Positions 8,116 to 16,049 are shown, counted from the first letter of the stretch. The stretch: DNA of 64,000 nt from Cloacimonetes bacterium UBA6097 (GCA_002435865.1 DIWV01000007.1:115611-179610), one strand, 5' to 3'. Made by a program: numbers and translations. The notes: generated by a model from the sequence alone, not told the origin.

Positions 8116-9050
8116 AGATAGAAAGTTCCTTTTTGACGGCGCTTGGCTATTACATTATCTTTAACAGCGAGATGCTGCAGGAGCTTGCTGACTTCATTAA
8201 CATGAATCTGCATTGCCCGGGCAAGTTCTTCTTTGGTATATTCTTCCTGCCTGATAAGCTCTGTCAGCTCAGAGATATAGTCCTGTTCAGTTTTAGTTAT
8301 CAAGCCTTCAACGTGTGCTTTGGCAATAATTTCCACCGGGATATTACTTTCTTCCTGCAGAATGTTCTTTATTTCTTCCAGAGCAAGATAAATAGCAGGT
8401 TCTACCCATTCTTCCGCGCCCGGTCTATCCAGAGAATTAATCTGCACAGTATCAGGCTTTATTTGTTCAATAGCAGTTTTAAGCAGTTCAATTTCTTCCA
8501 GGTGGTCATTGATTCCAGGCACAATAAATATCTCCAGCCAGATCAAGCCCTTATATTCTCTGCGCAATTCGACAAGACCGTCAATCAAATCCTGTGCTGA
8601 TAACTTGTCATGAGGTCTGTTTATCAATTCAAAGCATTCATCCGAGACAGCATCCAGGGAAGGCAGCATTAAATCGCAGGCTAATATTTCCCTGCGGACT
8701 TCCGGATCAGAGAGCAATGTACTGTTTGTAATCAAAGCGAGTTTATATTGGGGATATCTTGATTTAATATATGCTATGATATCTCCCAGATTGCTGTTCA
8801 GAGTAGGTTCACCGGCTCCCGAGAAAGTGATATAATCCAAGGCAGGATTTGTGGACAAAAAGTCATCCAGTTCACGTGTAATATCTTTTGTGCTGTAAAA
8901 AGCTTTGCGTTTTATTGTAAGATGCGTGGTTCTGCTGACTTCACAATATACGCAGTTAAGTGAACAGTATTTATAGGGAACGATGTCTACTCCGAGGGAT
9001 AAACCTAATCTGCGGGAGACAACAGGTCCGAATAAATGCTTATACTTCAT
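8103..9050 (-). CDS. Radical SAM protein with C-terminal winged-helix-like region
   Basis: 315 residues. The radical SAM cluster motif C29-x3-C33-x2-C36 (CSLNCVYC) is followed by FSGAGEPTLN, the SAM-binding GGEP-equivalent with GAGEP. The N-terminus HLFGPVVSRRLGLSLGVD places it in the YfkA/wyosine-like 'Fe-S oxidoreductase' group. The last 65 residues (about 250-315) look like a helix-turn-helix or winged-helix domain (TKEELARAMQIHVNEVSKLLQHL). Substrate unknown. It lies 50 bp downstream of bamA and overlaps ispD. Confidence 0.85.
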   Translation of the reverse strand: MKYKHLFGPVVSRRLGLSLGVDIVPYKYCSLNCVYCEVSRTTHLTIKRKAFYSTKDITRELDDFLSTNPALDYITFSGAGEPTLNSNLGDIIAYIKSRYPQYKLALITNSTLLSDPEVRREILACDLMLPSLDAVSDECFELINRPHDKLSAQDLIDGLVELRREYKGLIWLEIFIVPGINDHLEEIELLKTAIEQIKPDTVQINSLDRPGAEEWVEPAIYLALEEIKNILQEESNIPVEIIAKAHVEGLITKTEQDYISELTELIRQEEYTKEELARAMQIHVNEVSKLLQHLAVKDNVIAKRRQKGTFYLWKK

Positions 9051-9100
9051 AATTCAACTATAACACCAATTCCTGCTGTGTAAGTATTAATTCTTTATTA

Positions 9101-11353
9101 TCAGAAAGTAGTACCGAACTGAAGATGCGGTTCCCAGATACCGTCTTCCAGGTTGTAGGCATAATCAAATCCAATCAGACCAAAAGGACTGCGGATTCTT
9201 ATTCCGGCTCCCACTCCTTTTTTGAAATCAAGGAAGTTAAAGTCTCTGAGTTTATTATAACTGTTTCCTGCATCAAAAAATCCCAGAGCGATAATCTGGT
9301 CGCCGCCAATTGGGTAACCAAGCTCTGTGGAAAAGATAATTTCACGCGTTCCGCCGCCTATTGGTCCGACAGACCTGTCAGGAAAACCTCTGATGCCATC
9401 AGGTCCGGTTCCGCCCAGGTAAAACTTTTCATCAGGAGGAACATCACTGGATTTTCCATATGGAGATACGTAGCCGAACCGCCACTTGGTCCTGAGAGCA
9501 AGTTTATGCCAAGTTTCGATAAACCAGCTTATCTGTGCAATCTGCTTGTAATAATCAAAGTCTCCGCCCAAAGGTCCGCCTGCAACTTCACTAAACAAAG
9601 TCAGTTGCGATCCAGTGGTCGGGAAGAATACATTATCCCTGGTATCTCTGCTTAAGGTAGCATTAACAGAACTGGTAATCTGTGTTCCCAAAGAATCAAG
9701 TTCTATCAGGTTGCTGTTTTGGGAAGCATTGGCAAGGATTGAATTCATATCCGTGATACGGTATTTCTTGGCATAAATAGAATATCCGAATACTACACGT
9801 GAACGGTTTACCCATGGCAAAGGTTGTCCGGCTCTGATGGAAGCGCCTTGTGTGAAAATCTTATAATAAAAGCTGCTCCATTCCTTTTCTGTGTGGTAAA
9901 GGTTAAAGCCAAGCAGCATATCGGAATCGTAAAAATTAGGATTAGTGAAGTCGTATTCAAAGTTCTGTGTATTCCCGCCGAATTCCCATTTAACGCTGGT
10001 TGACCAGTTGTTGCCAAACAGGTTATTCTGTGAAACGCTGAGTGTACCGACAAAACTATCCTGTGAATTATAACCTATACCGCCGTTGGCAGTTCCGGCT
10101 GATTTATCAGGAACAATCAGGTTTAAATCTATATCGCCATTGTTGTTGATGGGATTGTAATCAAGCTTTATATCAGGCTCAAAGAATCCCATATTATAAA
10201 TATTCTGCTGTGAACGGATTACCTGTGACTGCCTGAAATAATCACCGGGAGCAATCTCAAGCTGACGCCTGACTATTTTTTCTTTGGTGCGCCTGTTTCC
10301 CGCAATATGAATCTGTCTTACTTTGGCACGGGTGTTTTCTGTAACTTTCAGGTTAATATTGAGCAAATCCCCGGCTTTGATTTTTTCCGGTTCAATGCTG
10401 ATATAGATGTAACCTTCCTCAAAGTATAGAGCATAAGCTTTGCTTAGCTGCAAATCAAATTTTTCCTGGTCAAAGGGATCACCGGCTTTCAGGGAGAATT
10501 TGGATAAAATGTTCTCAGCAGTAAATTCTTCATTACCTGTAACAGTCAAAGCGCCAAACCTGTATTTTAATCCTTCTTCAAGAGTTATAACCAGTTCCAG
10601 GGATTTCTCGTTCCTGGGATTAAGCTGCCAATCAGCTATCCGGGCATCGATAAAACCGTTCTTCTGGTAATAACTGATAATATTTCTTAAATCTGTCTCG
10701 AATTTTTCCTGTTCAAAACGACCTGAACGCAATAGTGATGCAGCTTTAGTTTTCATACGTTTTTTCAGTTGCTTAGCATCAATCTGTTCATTGCCTTCAA
10801 ACCTTATAGTCCTGACTGCGACACGCTTTCCCTCATTAGTAGTGATAACAAGATTAATCCTGTTATTAGCCTGGGGAAATTCGTCCACCTTTATATCAAC
10901 GTTCTGGTAACCTTTGGAATAATATTCTTTCTTTAGCTTCCGCAGCATCTGGTTTTTGAGTTGTGGAGACCAGTAGCTGCCCTTTCGCAGTGTTACAAGC
11001 TCTTCTATCTTAGTCTTTTTAACTGCAGAAAAGCCATTATACTCTACATTATCCACAATCGGATATTCTGCTACTGTTACAATCAGGTTGATACCATTAC
11101 GGTAAACCTCAGAATCAATCTTCACACTGGAAAAAGTGGAAAGATTGTTTAAAGTTTTGATTGATTTGGCAGCTTCTTCGGGGTCAAGGACATCTCCCAC
11201 CCGCAAAGACAAGGCAGATAAAATCAGCGATGAATCCACGTTCTGGTTGCCAACCACGCGGATATCATATATAGTTTCACCAACAGCAAATAAAGTTCCG
11301 CTCAACATCAACAGAACCATTATTGCGCAAATAAGCAAGGACTTAAAAGGCAT
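9101..11353 (-). CDS. bamA: Outer-membrane protein assembly factor BamA
   Basis: 750 residues. Signal peptide 1 to about 26, then five POTRA-like repeats (about 28-95, 97-175, 176-260, 262-342, 344-420) and a C-terminal 16-strand barrel (about 430-750) ending in phenylalanine. The barrel has the loop-6 signature GIRGF and the late FGLIGFDYAY strand. It is the core insertase for outer-membrane beta-barrels, so this is a diderm organism. First gene of the minus-strand run, with a GGAGG ribosome site a few bases before the ATG (reverse complement of CCTCC at about 11357-11361). Confidence 0.95.
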   Translation of the reverse strand: MPFKSLLICAIMVLLMLSGTLFAVGETIYDIRVVGNQNVDSSLILSALSLRVGDVLDPEEAAKSIKTLNNLSTFSSVKIDSEVYRNGINLIVTVAEYPIVDNVEYNGFSAVKKTKIEELVTLRKGSYWSPQLKNQMLRKLKKEYYSKGYQNVDIKVDEFPQANNRINLVITTNEGKRVAVRTIRFEGNEQIDAKQLKKRMKTKAASLLRSGRFEQEKFETDLRNIISYYQKNGFIDARIADWQLNPRNEKSLELVITLEEGLKYRFGALTVTGNEEFTAENILSKFSLKAGDPFDQEKFDLQLSKAYALYFEEGYIYISIEPEKIKAGDLLNINLKVTENTRAKVRQIHIAGNRRTKEKIVRRQLEIAPGDYFRQSQVIRSQQNIYNMGFFEPDIKLDYNPINNNGDIDLNLIVPDKSAGTANGGIGYNSQDSFVGTLSVSQNNLFGNNWSTSVKWEFGGNTQNFEYDFTNPNFYDSDMLLGFNLYHTEKEWSSFYYKIFTQGASIRAGQPLPWVNRSRVVFGYSIYAKKYRITDMNSILANASQNSNLIELDSLGTQITSSVNATLSRDTRDNVFFPTTGSQLTLFSEVAGGPLGGDFDYYKQIAQISWFIETWHKLALRTKWRFGYVSPYGKSSDVPPDEKFYLGGTGPDGIRGFPDRSVGPIGGGTREIIFSTELGYPIGGDQIIALGFFDAGNSYNKLRDFNFLDFKKGVGAGIRIRSPFGLIGFDYAYNLEDGIWEPHLQFGTTF

Positions 11354-11458
11354 ATTACCTCCACCTTTTCATACATAGCACAATCTGGAAAACCGTATAT
11401 TTAGTAAAGGTTTTTTTTATGGCAGGCATAAAGTGCCTGCACTTAATGCTTTTCTTAT

Positions 11459-11819
11459 CGTCATTCCTGCGTAGTTCGGGGTTCTCGATCGATATTATCG
11501 GTTGGGGTGATAGAATGGGATCCATGCTGTTTTTCCCCGTCATTCCCGGCTTGAACGGGAATCCATTCCATATTAGCCCTGTAGCATAGGATAGCATCCT
11601 GTTGTATGTGGTGAATTGCATTCTCCACTATCTATCCTGCATTGCCAATACCGGACTCCAACAGATTAACAATCTATGTTACATACTTTTTTTTTCGTCA
11701 TCCTGAGCATAGTCGAAGGACAGGGATCCATGCTTTTTTTTTCGTCATCCTCGAGTAGTCGGGGATCCATGCTGTTTATTCTCGTCATTCCTGCGCAGGC
11801 AGGGATCCATGCTGTTTTT
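11459..11819 (+). repeat. Cluster of five dRS3-like palindromic repeats
   Basis: Copies at about 11459-11534, 11538-11570, 11696-11740, 11743-11778 and 11783-11819, all in the same orientation. Consensus CGTCATTCCTGCGCAGG then CAGGGATCCATGCTGTTTTT. The third copy carries the CCTGAGCATAGTCGAAGGA variant known as a widespread dispersed motif in many bacterial genomes. The first copy has an expanded loop. Confidence 0.8.
11576..11627 (+). repeat. 52-bp direct repeat, copy 1
   Basis: Begins GCCCTGTAGCATAGGATAGC and ends ATTGCATTCTCCA. It matches 11903-11954 at 50 of 52 positions. It contains the hairpin AGGAT-AGC-ATCCT. Confidence 0.9.
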
Positions 11820-11852
11820 CTTTACTATGAAGTAAACGAAGTCAAAAGAGAA

Positions 11853-11876
11853 GTAGCGCCTTTTTGTAAAAGGCTT
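11853..11876 (+). repeat. Dispersed GCCTTTT hairpin, copy B
   Basis: Stem GCCTTTT (11858-11864), loop TGT, stem AAAAGGC (11868-11874), with GTAGC in front. Inverted relative to the copy at 2737-2753. Confidence 0.55.
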
Positions 11877-11902
11877 TATATAACTTACTCCATTGGTTTT
11901 GA

Positions 11903-11954
11903 GCCCTGTAGCATAGGATAGCATCCTGTTGTATATGGAGAATTGCATTCTCCA
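11903..11954 (+). repeat. 52-bp direct repeat, copy 2
   Basis: Near-identical to 11576-11627. In this copy the second hairpin is perfect: GGAGAAT-TGC-ATTCTCC (11937-11953). Confidence 0.9.
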
Positions 11955-12207
11955 GTCTTTGCAGGAGTCCTTTTTTGCCAATGCAACTATCCATCATATA
12001 TGTCCTCTCCGGGCAAATCGGACTTCACAAAAGACACCTTCTATAGAACAAATAAACCCACATGTTTGCTACTATTAAGTCCTTCAGGACGTAACTATGT
12101 AACCCTGTACGTAAGTGCAGGGACAAGATGCACAATATTATTGAGTCCGGTAGGACGACACCTGTTTCTATATTCACTTTACAATCATGATGTAAAATAA
12201 ATACATC

Positions 12208-12237
12208 TTGACAATAACATCAATTAATTAATATAAT
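12208..12237 (+). promoter_or_regulatory. Consensus promoter of the HNH gene
   Basis: TTGACA (12208-12213), 18-bp spacer, TATAAT (12232-12237). A start near 12244 leaves a very short leader to the ATG at 12255. Confidence 0.8.
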
Positions 12238-12254
12238 TATCCTTAGGAAAATAT

Positions 12255-13262
12255 ATGTCAGATAGTTTAAAAGATTTATGGGAAAAAATACAAGAAAAGA
12301 AATACGATGATTCGTATTGTTTTCTTTGTGGAGTTGAGTTAACTGCTGGCAACATTTCAAAAGAACATGTTATTCCTCAATGGCTACAAAGGAAATACAA
12401 TTTATGGAACCAGAGAATTGCTTTACTTAACAAAACTTTTATTGAGTATAGATATTTAACAATCCCATGCTGTAGGACATGTAACAATGATAATCTAAAA
12501 CCTGTGGAAGATAGAATTAAAGAAGCTGTTGATAAAGGGATAGATGCCTTTAAAGCGTTAAACAAAATGGATGTATTCTTATGGTTATCTAAAATACTAT
12601 ACGGGATTATATACAAAGAACTTTTTTTGAAATTTGACTTAAAAGAAGAAGAATCAGTTTCAATAACAGAACCTGAATTTCTTAAAATACATGAAACACT
12701 TTTCCTATTTCTTCATGGATATATGGGACAAATTGTATATCAAGATTTTTTTCCTGCATCAATTTTCATTTTTAAAACACAATCATATGATAAGAATGAA
12801 AGAGATTGGGATTTTGTTGATAATCCGATTTATTTAACTATCGGATTGAGAATGGGAAATATAGGAATAATTGCCGTGTTACAAGATGCAGAAACGCACG
12901 AATTTTTAAACGAACAACTAAAAGAAAATTTTGAAATTCCCTTCCATTGGATTCAATTTAGGGAGCTGTTTTCAAAAATTACCTATAGTGCCAGTTTATT
13001 AAACAGAACACCTAAGTACATTATTGGCTTTCTATCCAAAGAAAAAAAATATCTAGTGTCTCAACTACCTTTACAAGGATTAAGTTATAAACCAATATTT
13101 GATGAATGGAATACTTCCGAATATGCCCATTATTTGTCCAAGTATACTCAAATTCCATATGGAGAATTATACTTCGGGGAAAGAGGTGTTTGGACTTTTA
13201 TGACAAACGAGAAAGGCGAACCACTCTTTATTGATTGTAAAGAGGAGCATGATAAAAAATAG
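12255..13262 (+). CDS. HNH-type zinc-binding (putative endonuclease) protein
   Basis: 335 residues, AT-rich. The N-terminus forms a treble-clef HNH-like module: C22-x2-C25, then SKEHVIPQWL with H38, then C73-x2-C76 followed by Asn residues. This layout is typical of HNH nucleases in mobile or defence contexts. The remaining 250 residues have no motif I recognise; several long hydrophobic/aromatic helices suggest an all-alpha body. It has its own consensus promoter, no partner gene, and repeats on both sides, which suggests acquisition as a single cargo gene. Nuclease activity is inferred from the motif only. Confidence 0.7.
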   Translation: MSDSLKDLWEKIQEKKYDDSYCFLCGVELTAGNISKEHVIPQWLQRKYNLWNQRIALLNKTFIEYRYLTIPCCRTCNNDNLKPVEDRIKEAVDKGIDAFKALNKMDVFLWLSKILYGIIYKELFLKFDLKEEESVSITEPEFLKIHETLFLFLHGYMGQIVYQDFFPASIFIFKTQSYDKNERDWDFVDNPIYLTIGLRMGNIGIIAVLQDAETHEFLNEQLKENFEIPFHWIQFRELFSKITYSASLLNRTPKYIIGFLSKEKKYLVSQLPLQGLSYKPIFDEWNTSEYAHYLSKYTQIPYGELYFGERGVWTFMTNEKGEPLFIDCKEEHDKK

Positions 13263-13283
13263 AATTAAAATAAAGATATAAAA

Positions 13284-13569
13284 TGGTGGGACGGGGGGGA
13301 ATTGCACCCCCTCCTGCACTTACTCCTATAAAACGTACTTTGCCTTTGAATCAACCTGCTTCCTCACTTGGGGTCATCTGTCACCAGACCGTCCCAGAAG
13401 TGCGATTCTCACCATGGTGCATTGCATTACTATTGTAATGTTGATTATTATAGCCATATTGACTCCTATTGAACAAATATTTTGGATTAGGACAACAGGG
13501 CAAATGACCCCAATCAAGTCACACAGTCTTATCTTAGACATCATACTTACAAATAGGCTTACACTCTAT
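13284..13569 (-). ncRNA. Unidentified structured RNA with tRNA-like 3' end
   Basis: Read on the minus strand from a consensus promoter. A long-range helix TTGGGGTCAT / ATGACCCCAA (plus 13504-13513 and 13368-13377) is perfect over 10 bp. The 3' part ends like a tRNA: TGGGACGG pairs with CCGTCCCA, enclosing a GGGGG-TGCAATT-CCCCC arm, followed by CCA at 13286-13284. The T-loop has G where U55 is expected, and no D or anticodon arm fits, so it is not an ordinary tRNA. I could not match it to tmRNA, SRP RNA, 6S RNA or a common riboswitch. Ends are estimates. Confidence 0.4.
13374..13457 (-). CDS. Ile-rich 27-residue leader-peptide-like ORF
   Basis: Starts with ATG at 13457 preceded by AATAGGAGTCAAT (good Shine-Dalgarno, 5-nt spacing). 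The peptide begins MAIIINITIVMQ and ends ALLGRSGDR. It lies inside the RNA at 13284-13569, and its final codons form one strand of the terminal TGGGACGG helix, an arrangement typical of attenuator leader peptides. No branched-chain biosynthesis gene follows, so this is either an orphan attenuator or chance. Confidence 0.3.
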   Translation of the reverse strand: MAIIINITIVMQCTMVRIALLGRSGDR

Positions 13570-13575
13570 ATATGC

Positions 13576-13604
13576 AATATAACAAATTTTACGAGTTTTG
13601 TCAA
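13576..13604 (-). promoter_or_regulatory. Consensus sigma-70-type promoter for the unidentified RNA
   Basis: Minus-strand TTGACA (plus 13599-13604), exactly 17-bp spacer, TATATT (plus 13576-13581). Predicted start near 13569. It lies 33 bp beyond the stop of the hypothetical gene that begins at 14084. Confidence 0.8.
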
Positions 13605-13637
13605 TTAAAATAAATCACTTTTCGTGCCTTTCGTGTT

Positions 13638-14084
13638 CTACATCTCAATATTAAATCTGGCATATCCTTTCACCTCTGGGAGCAAACCGGAGTCTATAGC
13701 TCTCATCACACTTTTGCAGGGTAAATCCTGTGCATAGATATCTGCTCTGGTGAGAGTGCTTAGGTCAATATCGGGATATTGTTTTGCCATAGCAAACATG
13801 ATTTTGATAAACAGGTTATTCCAACAAATAACCGGGGTGAATTTGTTTTGCTTGAGTTGGTTGTAAAGTTCCAGATACAGGCTCAAATCTTCCTTGTAAG
13901 CAAGAGATGGCTGTATCCCGGCAAGATTATGCATTATCTCCCTAAAAGGCTGATGCCGTGGATGGTCTTTGTATTTAGGTCTACGTCTGACAAAGCACCT
14001 GTTAAGACGCCTGTTGTAATAGATAACGCTGTCATCCGCTTTACCTGTAAAGCCATTGACCATGTTCTTAAATAATACTTTCAT
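13638..14084 (-). CDS. Hypothetical protein, basic N-terminal region
   Basis: 148 residues from ATG at 14084. This start has GGAGG 8-10 bases upstream. The longer frame to 14129 only adds a translation of a dispersed repeat copy and is rejected. The N-terminal 60 residues are strongly basic (MVNGFTGKADDSVIYYNRRLN, RRRPKYKDHPRHQPF), suggesting nucleic-acid binding. The C-terminal half is helical. I recognise no domain; it may belong to a lineage-restricted family. No partner gene. Confidence 0.55.
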   Translation of the reverse strand: MKVLFKNMVNGFTGKADDSVIYYNRRLNRCFVRRRPKYKDHPRHQPFREIMHNLAGIQPSLAYKEDLSLYLELYNQLKQNKFTPVICWNNLFIKIMFAMAKQYPDIDLSTLTRADIYAQDLPCKSVMRAIDSGLLPEVKGYARFNIEM

Positions 14085-14101
14085 TTTTTTTGTCCTCCGT
14101 G

Positions 14102-14139
14102 CGTCATTCCTTTGCAGAAAGGAATCCATGCTGTTTTAT
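14102..14139 (+). repeat. Dispersed dRS3-like palindromic repeat
   Basis: CGTCATTCCTTTGCAGAAAGGAATCC then ATGCTGTTTT. Stem ATTCCTTT / AAAGGAAT. It sits directly upstream of the hypothetical gene's ribosome site. Confidence 0.8.
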
Positions 14140-14328
14140 TATTGGGACAAGCACAAGGCATGTTCCTACATTGCCGTTGCCACTTTTTCACCTTGCCACT
14201 CTTCCACTTTTCCACCTTTCAAAAAATCTCCCTCTATATATATAGGGTCATGAAAATGGCATTTATGGTCAGGCGTACTTAATATTTTTTTACTTTTTCT
14301 TTAATAAATCCTATAGATATTGAACAAT

Positions 14329-14375
14329 GATGCTAGGGTCATCTAAGGGTGCGACCCTTACATCACCCTAGCATC
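14329..14375. repeat. Long palindrome, diverged copy
   Basis: Arms GATGCTAGGGTCATCTAAGG+GT (14329-14350) and the matching reverse arm (14354-14375), loop GCG, with two mismatched positions in 22. The same arms and the same downstream ATGGATTGAATAA flank occur at 49594-49648. Confidence 0.85.
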
Positions 14376-14540
14376 TCCCGTGTATCTCCAATGGATTGAA
14401 TAATTGATAAAGGGTAAATATGCAGCATAAGCTTTCGGCTTGTTTGTAAAAGCATCTTGCTTTAAGCTGTATCTCGCAGGACGACACCTGCTTTTATGTA
14501 TTCGCTATATAACCATAAGTAGAATAATATAAAAAATAAC

Positions 14541-14570
14541 TTGACATCTGTAATGGCAAAATAATATTAT
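14541..14570 (+). promoter_or_regulatory. Promoter of a small transcription unit
   Basis: TTGACA (14541-14546), 18-bp spacer, TATTAT (14565-14570). Confidence 0.6.
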
Positions 14571-14576
14571 TATTTA

Positions 14577-14738
14577 TATATGTAGGGCTATAAAATTAGA
14601 GTAGGTTTATCAAGAAAAAGGTATTGATTATACTCAAAAAGAGTATAAATATCTTGATAGGAGGGACGATGTTTTATATGCAATTCGCAGAGAAAATCCA
14701 TCAAAGATGTTGATGGCAAAGCGAAAAGCTTTTTTTTA
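14577..14738 (+). ncRNA. Candidate small RNA or 14-codon mini-gene
   Basis: Downstream of the 14541 promoter, arms TATCAAGA (14608-14615) and TCTTGATA (14652-14659) enclose a perfect TATACTC-AAAAA-GAGTATA hairpin (14629-14647). Then comes GGAGGG and an ATG at 14669 opening a 14-codon frame (stop 14711-14713, begins MFYMQFAEK). A weak terminator, AAAGC-GAAAA-GCTTT plus T-run (14718-14738), closes it. It could be a regulatory RNA, a tiny peptide, or the remnant of a decayed gene. Confidence 0.35.
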
Positions 14739-15047
14739 ACCATCTCTAATTCACAGAATTATCATTTCAAGTGTTTATGCTTAATCAACTTGCATAAGCC
14801 ATGAATTAAAATGGTGAAGAGATGAGCATAAATATGTTGAGTGATGCATTAATCATAACTACACAAAACCTGAAAGAATGATTACATTGCTCAAGATTGA
14901 TTGTTATGTTTTCGAAATCTGTTGAAGCCATGCTAAACTAGATGATTGACATCATGAGTTAAACTTGACATTTATGTCTAATTATATTTTGTAATTAAAA
15001 GCATTATGTGTGAAACTTGGCGATCACAAGAAATCGTGGAGGTACAA

Positions 15048-16022
15048 ATGAGCATCAAAAAACTTTTTAATGTAAGATATTTGTTATTATTCAGCATTCT
15101 ATTCTCTATTGGTGTTATGTATGCTGAGAAAACAGAGATAATTGATACCTTATATGCTGTGGATGCAATGCAGGGCACTATAGGTTATCACATAGAAATT
15201 AATCAATATATGGGTGGTGTGTGTCCACCAAGTGAAGGATTACTTTATGTTGGTGACACATATGATGTATTTACACAATGTAATGTCTCTATCCGCTCAT
15301 ACATATCATTCCCTATTGAATCAGTGCCTGAAAACTATCATATAGAAACAGCAACATTGCTATTGTATCAGCGGTTTAGCACAGGAAATGGAGGGAACTT
15401 TATTTTCCCAATCTGGTATAACGGTTTATATTATCCGTGCCTGGCTGCAAATGTAGACTATGATAACACATTGGAGTTAAGTGATTTCAATACTCCGGTA
15501 TTGTCAGATATTGGCATTGTAAGTGAAAACAACACATATGGGTGGAAATCACTTGATATTACAACTGCTTATATCAATGATGTGAGTGCAGGAAACCAAT
15601 ATTGCCAGTTGTTGTTATATTTCCGCATACTATCAGATTATGATTGTAATGATGATTGGTTATCGTTTGACAATGCCCACACTCCATACATCGGAAACAA
15701 TCCTAAGATAATTGTCCACTATCATAGTAATACCGGAGTTAATGAAAATACGATTACACTGTCTCAGATACACTTATTTCCCAATCCAGTAGAGACAAGA
15801 CTGAATCTAAAGCTATCAGAAGGCACAAAGTTAAACAAAATTGAAATATACAACATTAAGGGAAAAGTGATTTCTGTTGAGAAAATGCATCAAACATCCA
15901 ATCACGAATTTGCTCTTGATTTTTCAAAAAGCAAATTGAAGTCCGGATTGTATTTGTTCAAATGTTCTTACTCTTATCGAGGTAAGAAATGTACAGAACT
16001 CAAAAAGATTATGCTCTTATAA
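15048..16022 (+). CDS. Secreted DNRLRE-like protein with type A sorting domain
   Basis: 324 residues from ATG 15048, chosen because GGAGG precedes it and it opens a clean signal peptide (MSIKKLFNVRYLLLFSILF, cleavage near YAEK). Residues about 30-240 resemble DNRLRE/disaggregatase-type beta modules (SYISFPIESVP...TATLLLYQ) found in surface proteins. The last 85 residues are a Por/T9SS type A sorting domain (LFPNPVETRLNLKLS...IYNIKGKVI). Probably exported to the cell surface. It lies upstream of the subtilase in the same direction, with a 27-bp gap to that gene's signal-peptide start. Confidence 0.7.
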   Translation: MSIKKLFNVRYLLLFSILFSIGVMYAEKTEIIDTLYAVDAMQGTIGYHIEINQYMGGVCPPSEGLLYVGDTYDVFTQCNVSIRSYISFPIESVPENYHIETATLLLYQRFSTGNGGNFIFPIWYNGLYYPCLAANVDYDNTLELSDFNTPVLSDIGIVSENNTYGWKSLDITTAYINDVSAGNQYCQLLLYFRILSDYDCNDDWLSFDNAHTPYIGNNPKIIVHYHSNTGVNENTITLSQIHLFPNPVETRLNLKLSEGTKLNKIEIYNIKGKVISVEKMHQTSNHEFALDFSKSKLKSGLYLFKCSYSYRGKKCTELKKIMLL

Positions 16023-16049
16023 TGTTTTAATCATCCGAAGGAGGATGTC

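Larger units (their letters stand above)
11354..12254. other. Repeat nursery between bamA and the HNH gene
   Basis: A 900-bp non-coding mosaic. It holds five copies of the CATTCC/GGATCCATG repeat (11459-11819), a 52-bp direct repeat (11576-11627 and 11903-11954), a GTAGCGCC hairpin (11853-11876) and two AGTCCnnnaGGACG-type hairpins (about 12079-12093 and 12143-12158). A GCAGGCA/TGCCTGC hairpin (about 11422-11440) and a CCCTG...CAGGG hairpin (about 12103-12122) are also present. Short reading frames here are translations of repeats and are not called. Confidence 0.75.
14085..15047. other. Repeat and small-transcript intergenic region
   Basis: Contains a dRS3-like repeat (14102-14139), a long imperfect palindrome (14329-14375), a CTTGCTTTAAGC/CTCGCAGGACGACACCTGC hairpin zone (about 14455-14500), the small transcription unit at 14541-14738, then about 300 bp (14740-15040) with no recognisable gene apart from a TTGACA at about 14966. 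Confidence 0.55.

Noticed and set aside
11355..11981. Reading frames of 78-88 codons on both strands in the repeat cluster
   Set aside because: They are translations of the dispersed palindromic and direct repeats (MDSFL/MDPCLRRND-type peptides), without ribosome sites or homology.
13284..13395. tRNA gene on the minus strand (112 nt)
   Set aside because: Acceptor and T-arm fit, but there is no D arm or anticodon arm, the T-loop lacks U55, and the length exceeds tRNA-Sec. Kept only as an unidentified RNA.
13284..13569. tmRNA or SRP RNA
   Set aside because: No tRNA-like 5' terminus paired at the transcript start and no plausible tag frame for tmRNA; the only SRP-like match is GGAAGCAG, without the UCAGG...GGAA loop.
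13414..13608. 64-codon plus-strand frame over the RNA region
   Set aside because: Lies opposite a consensus promoter and structured RNA; no ribosome site or protein-like pattern.
14085..14129. N-terminal extension of the hypothetical gene to 14129
   Set aside because: The extra 15 codons are a repeat copy; the ATG at 14084 has a GGAGG ribosome site.
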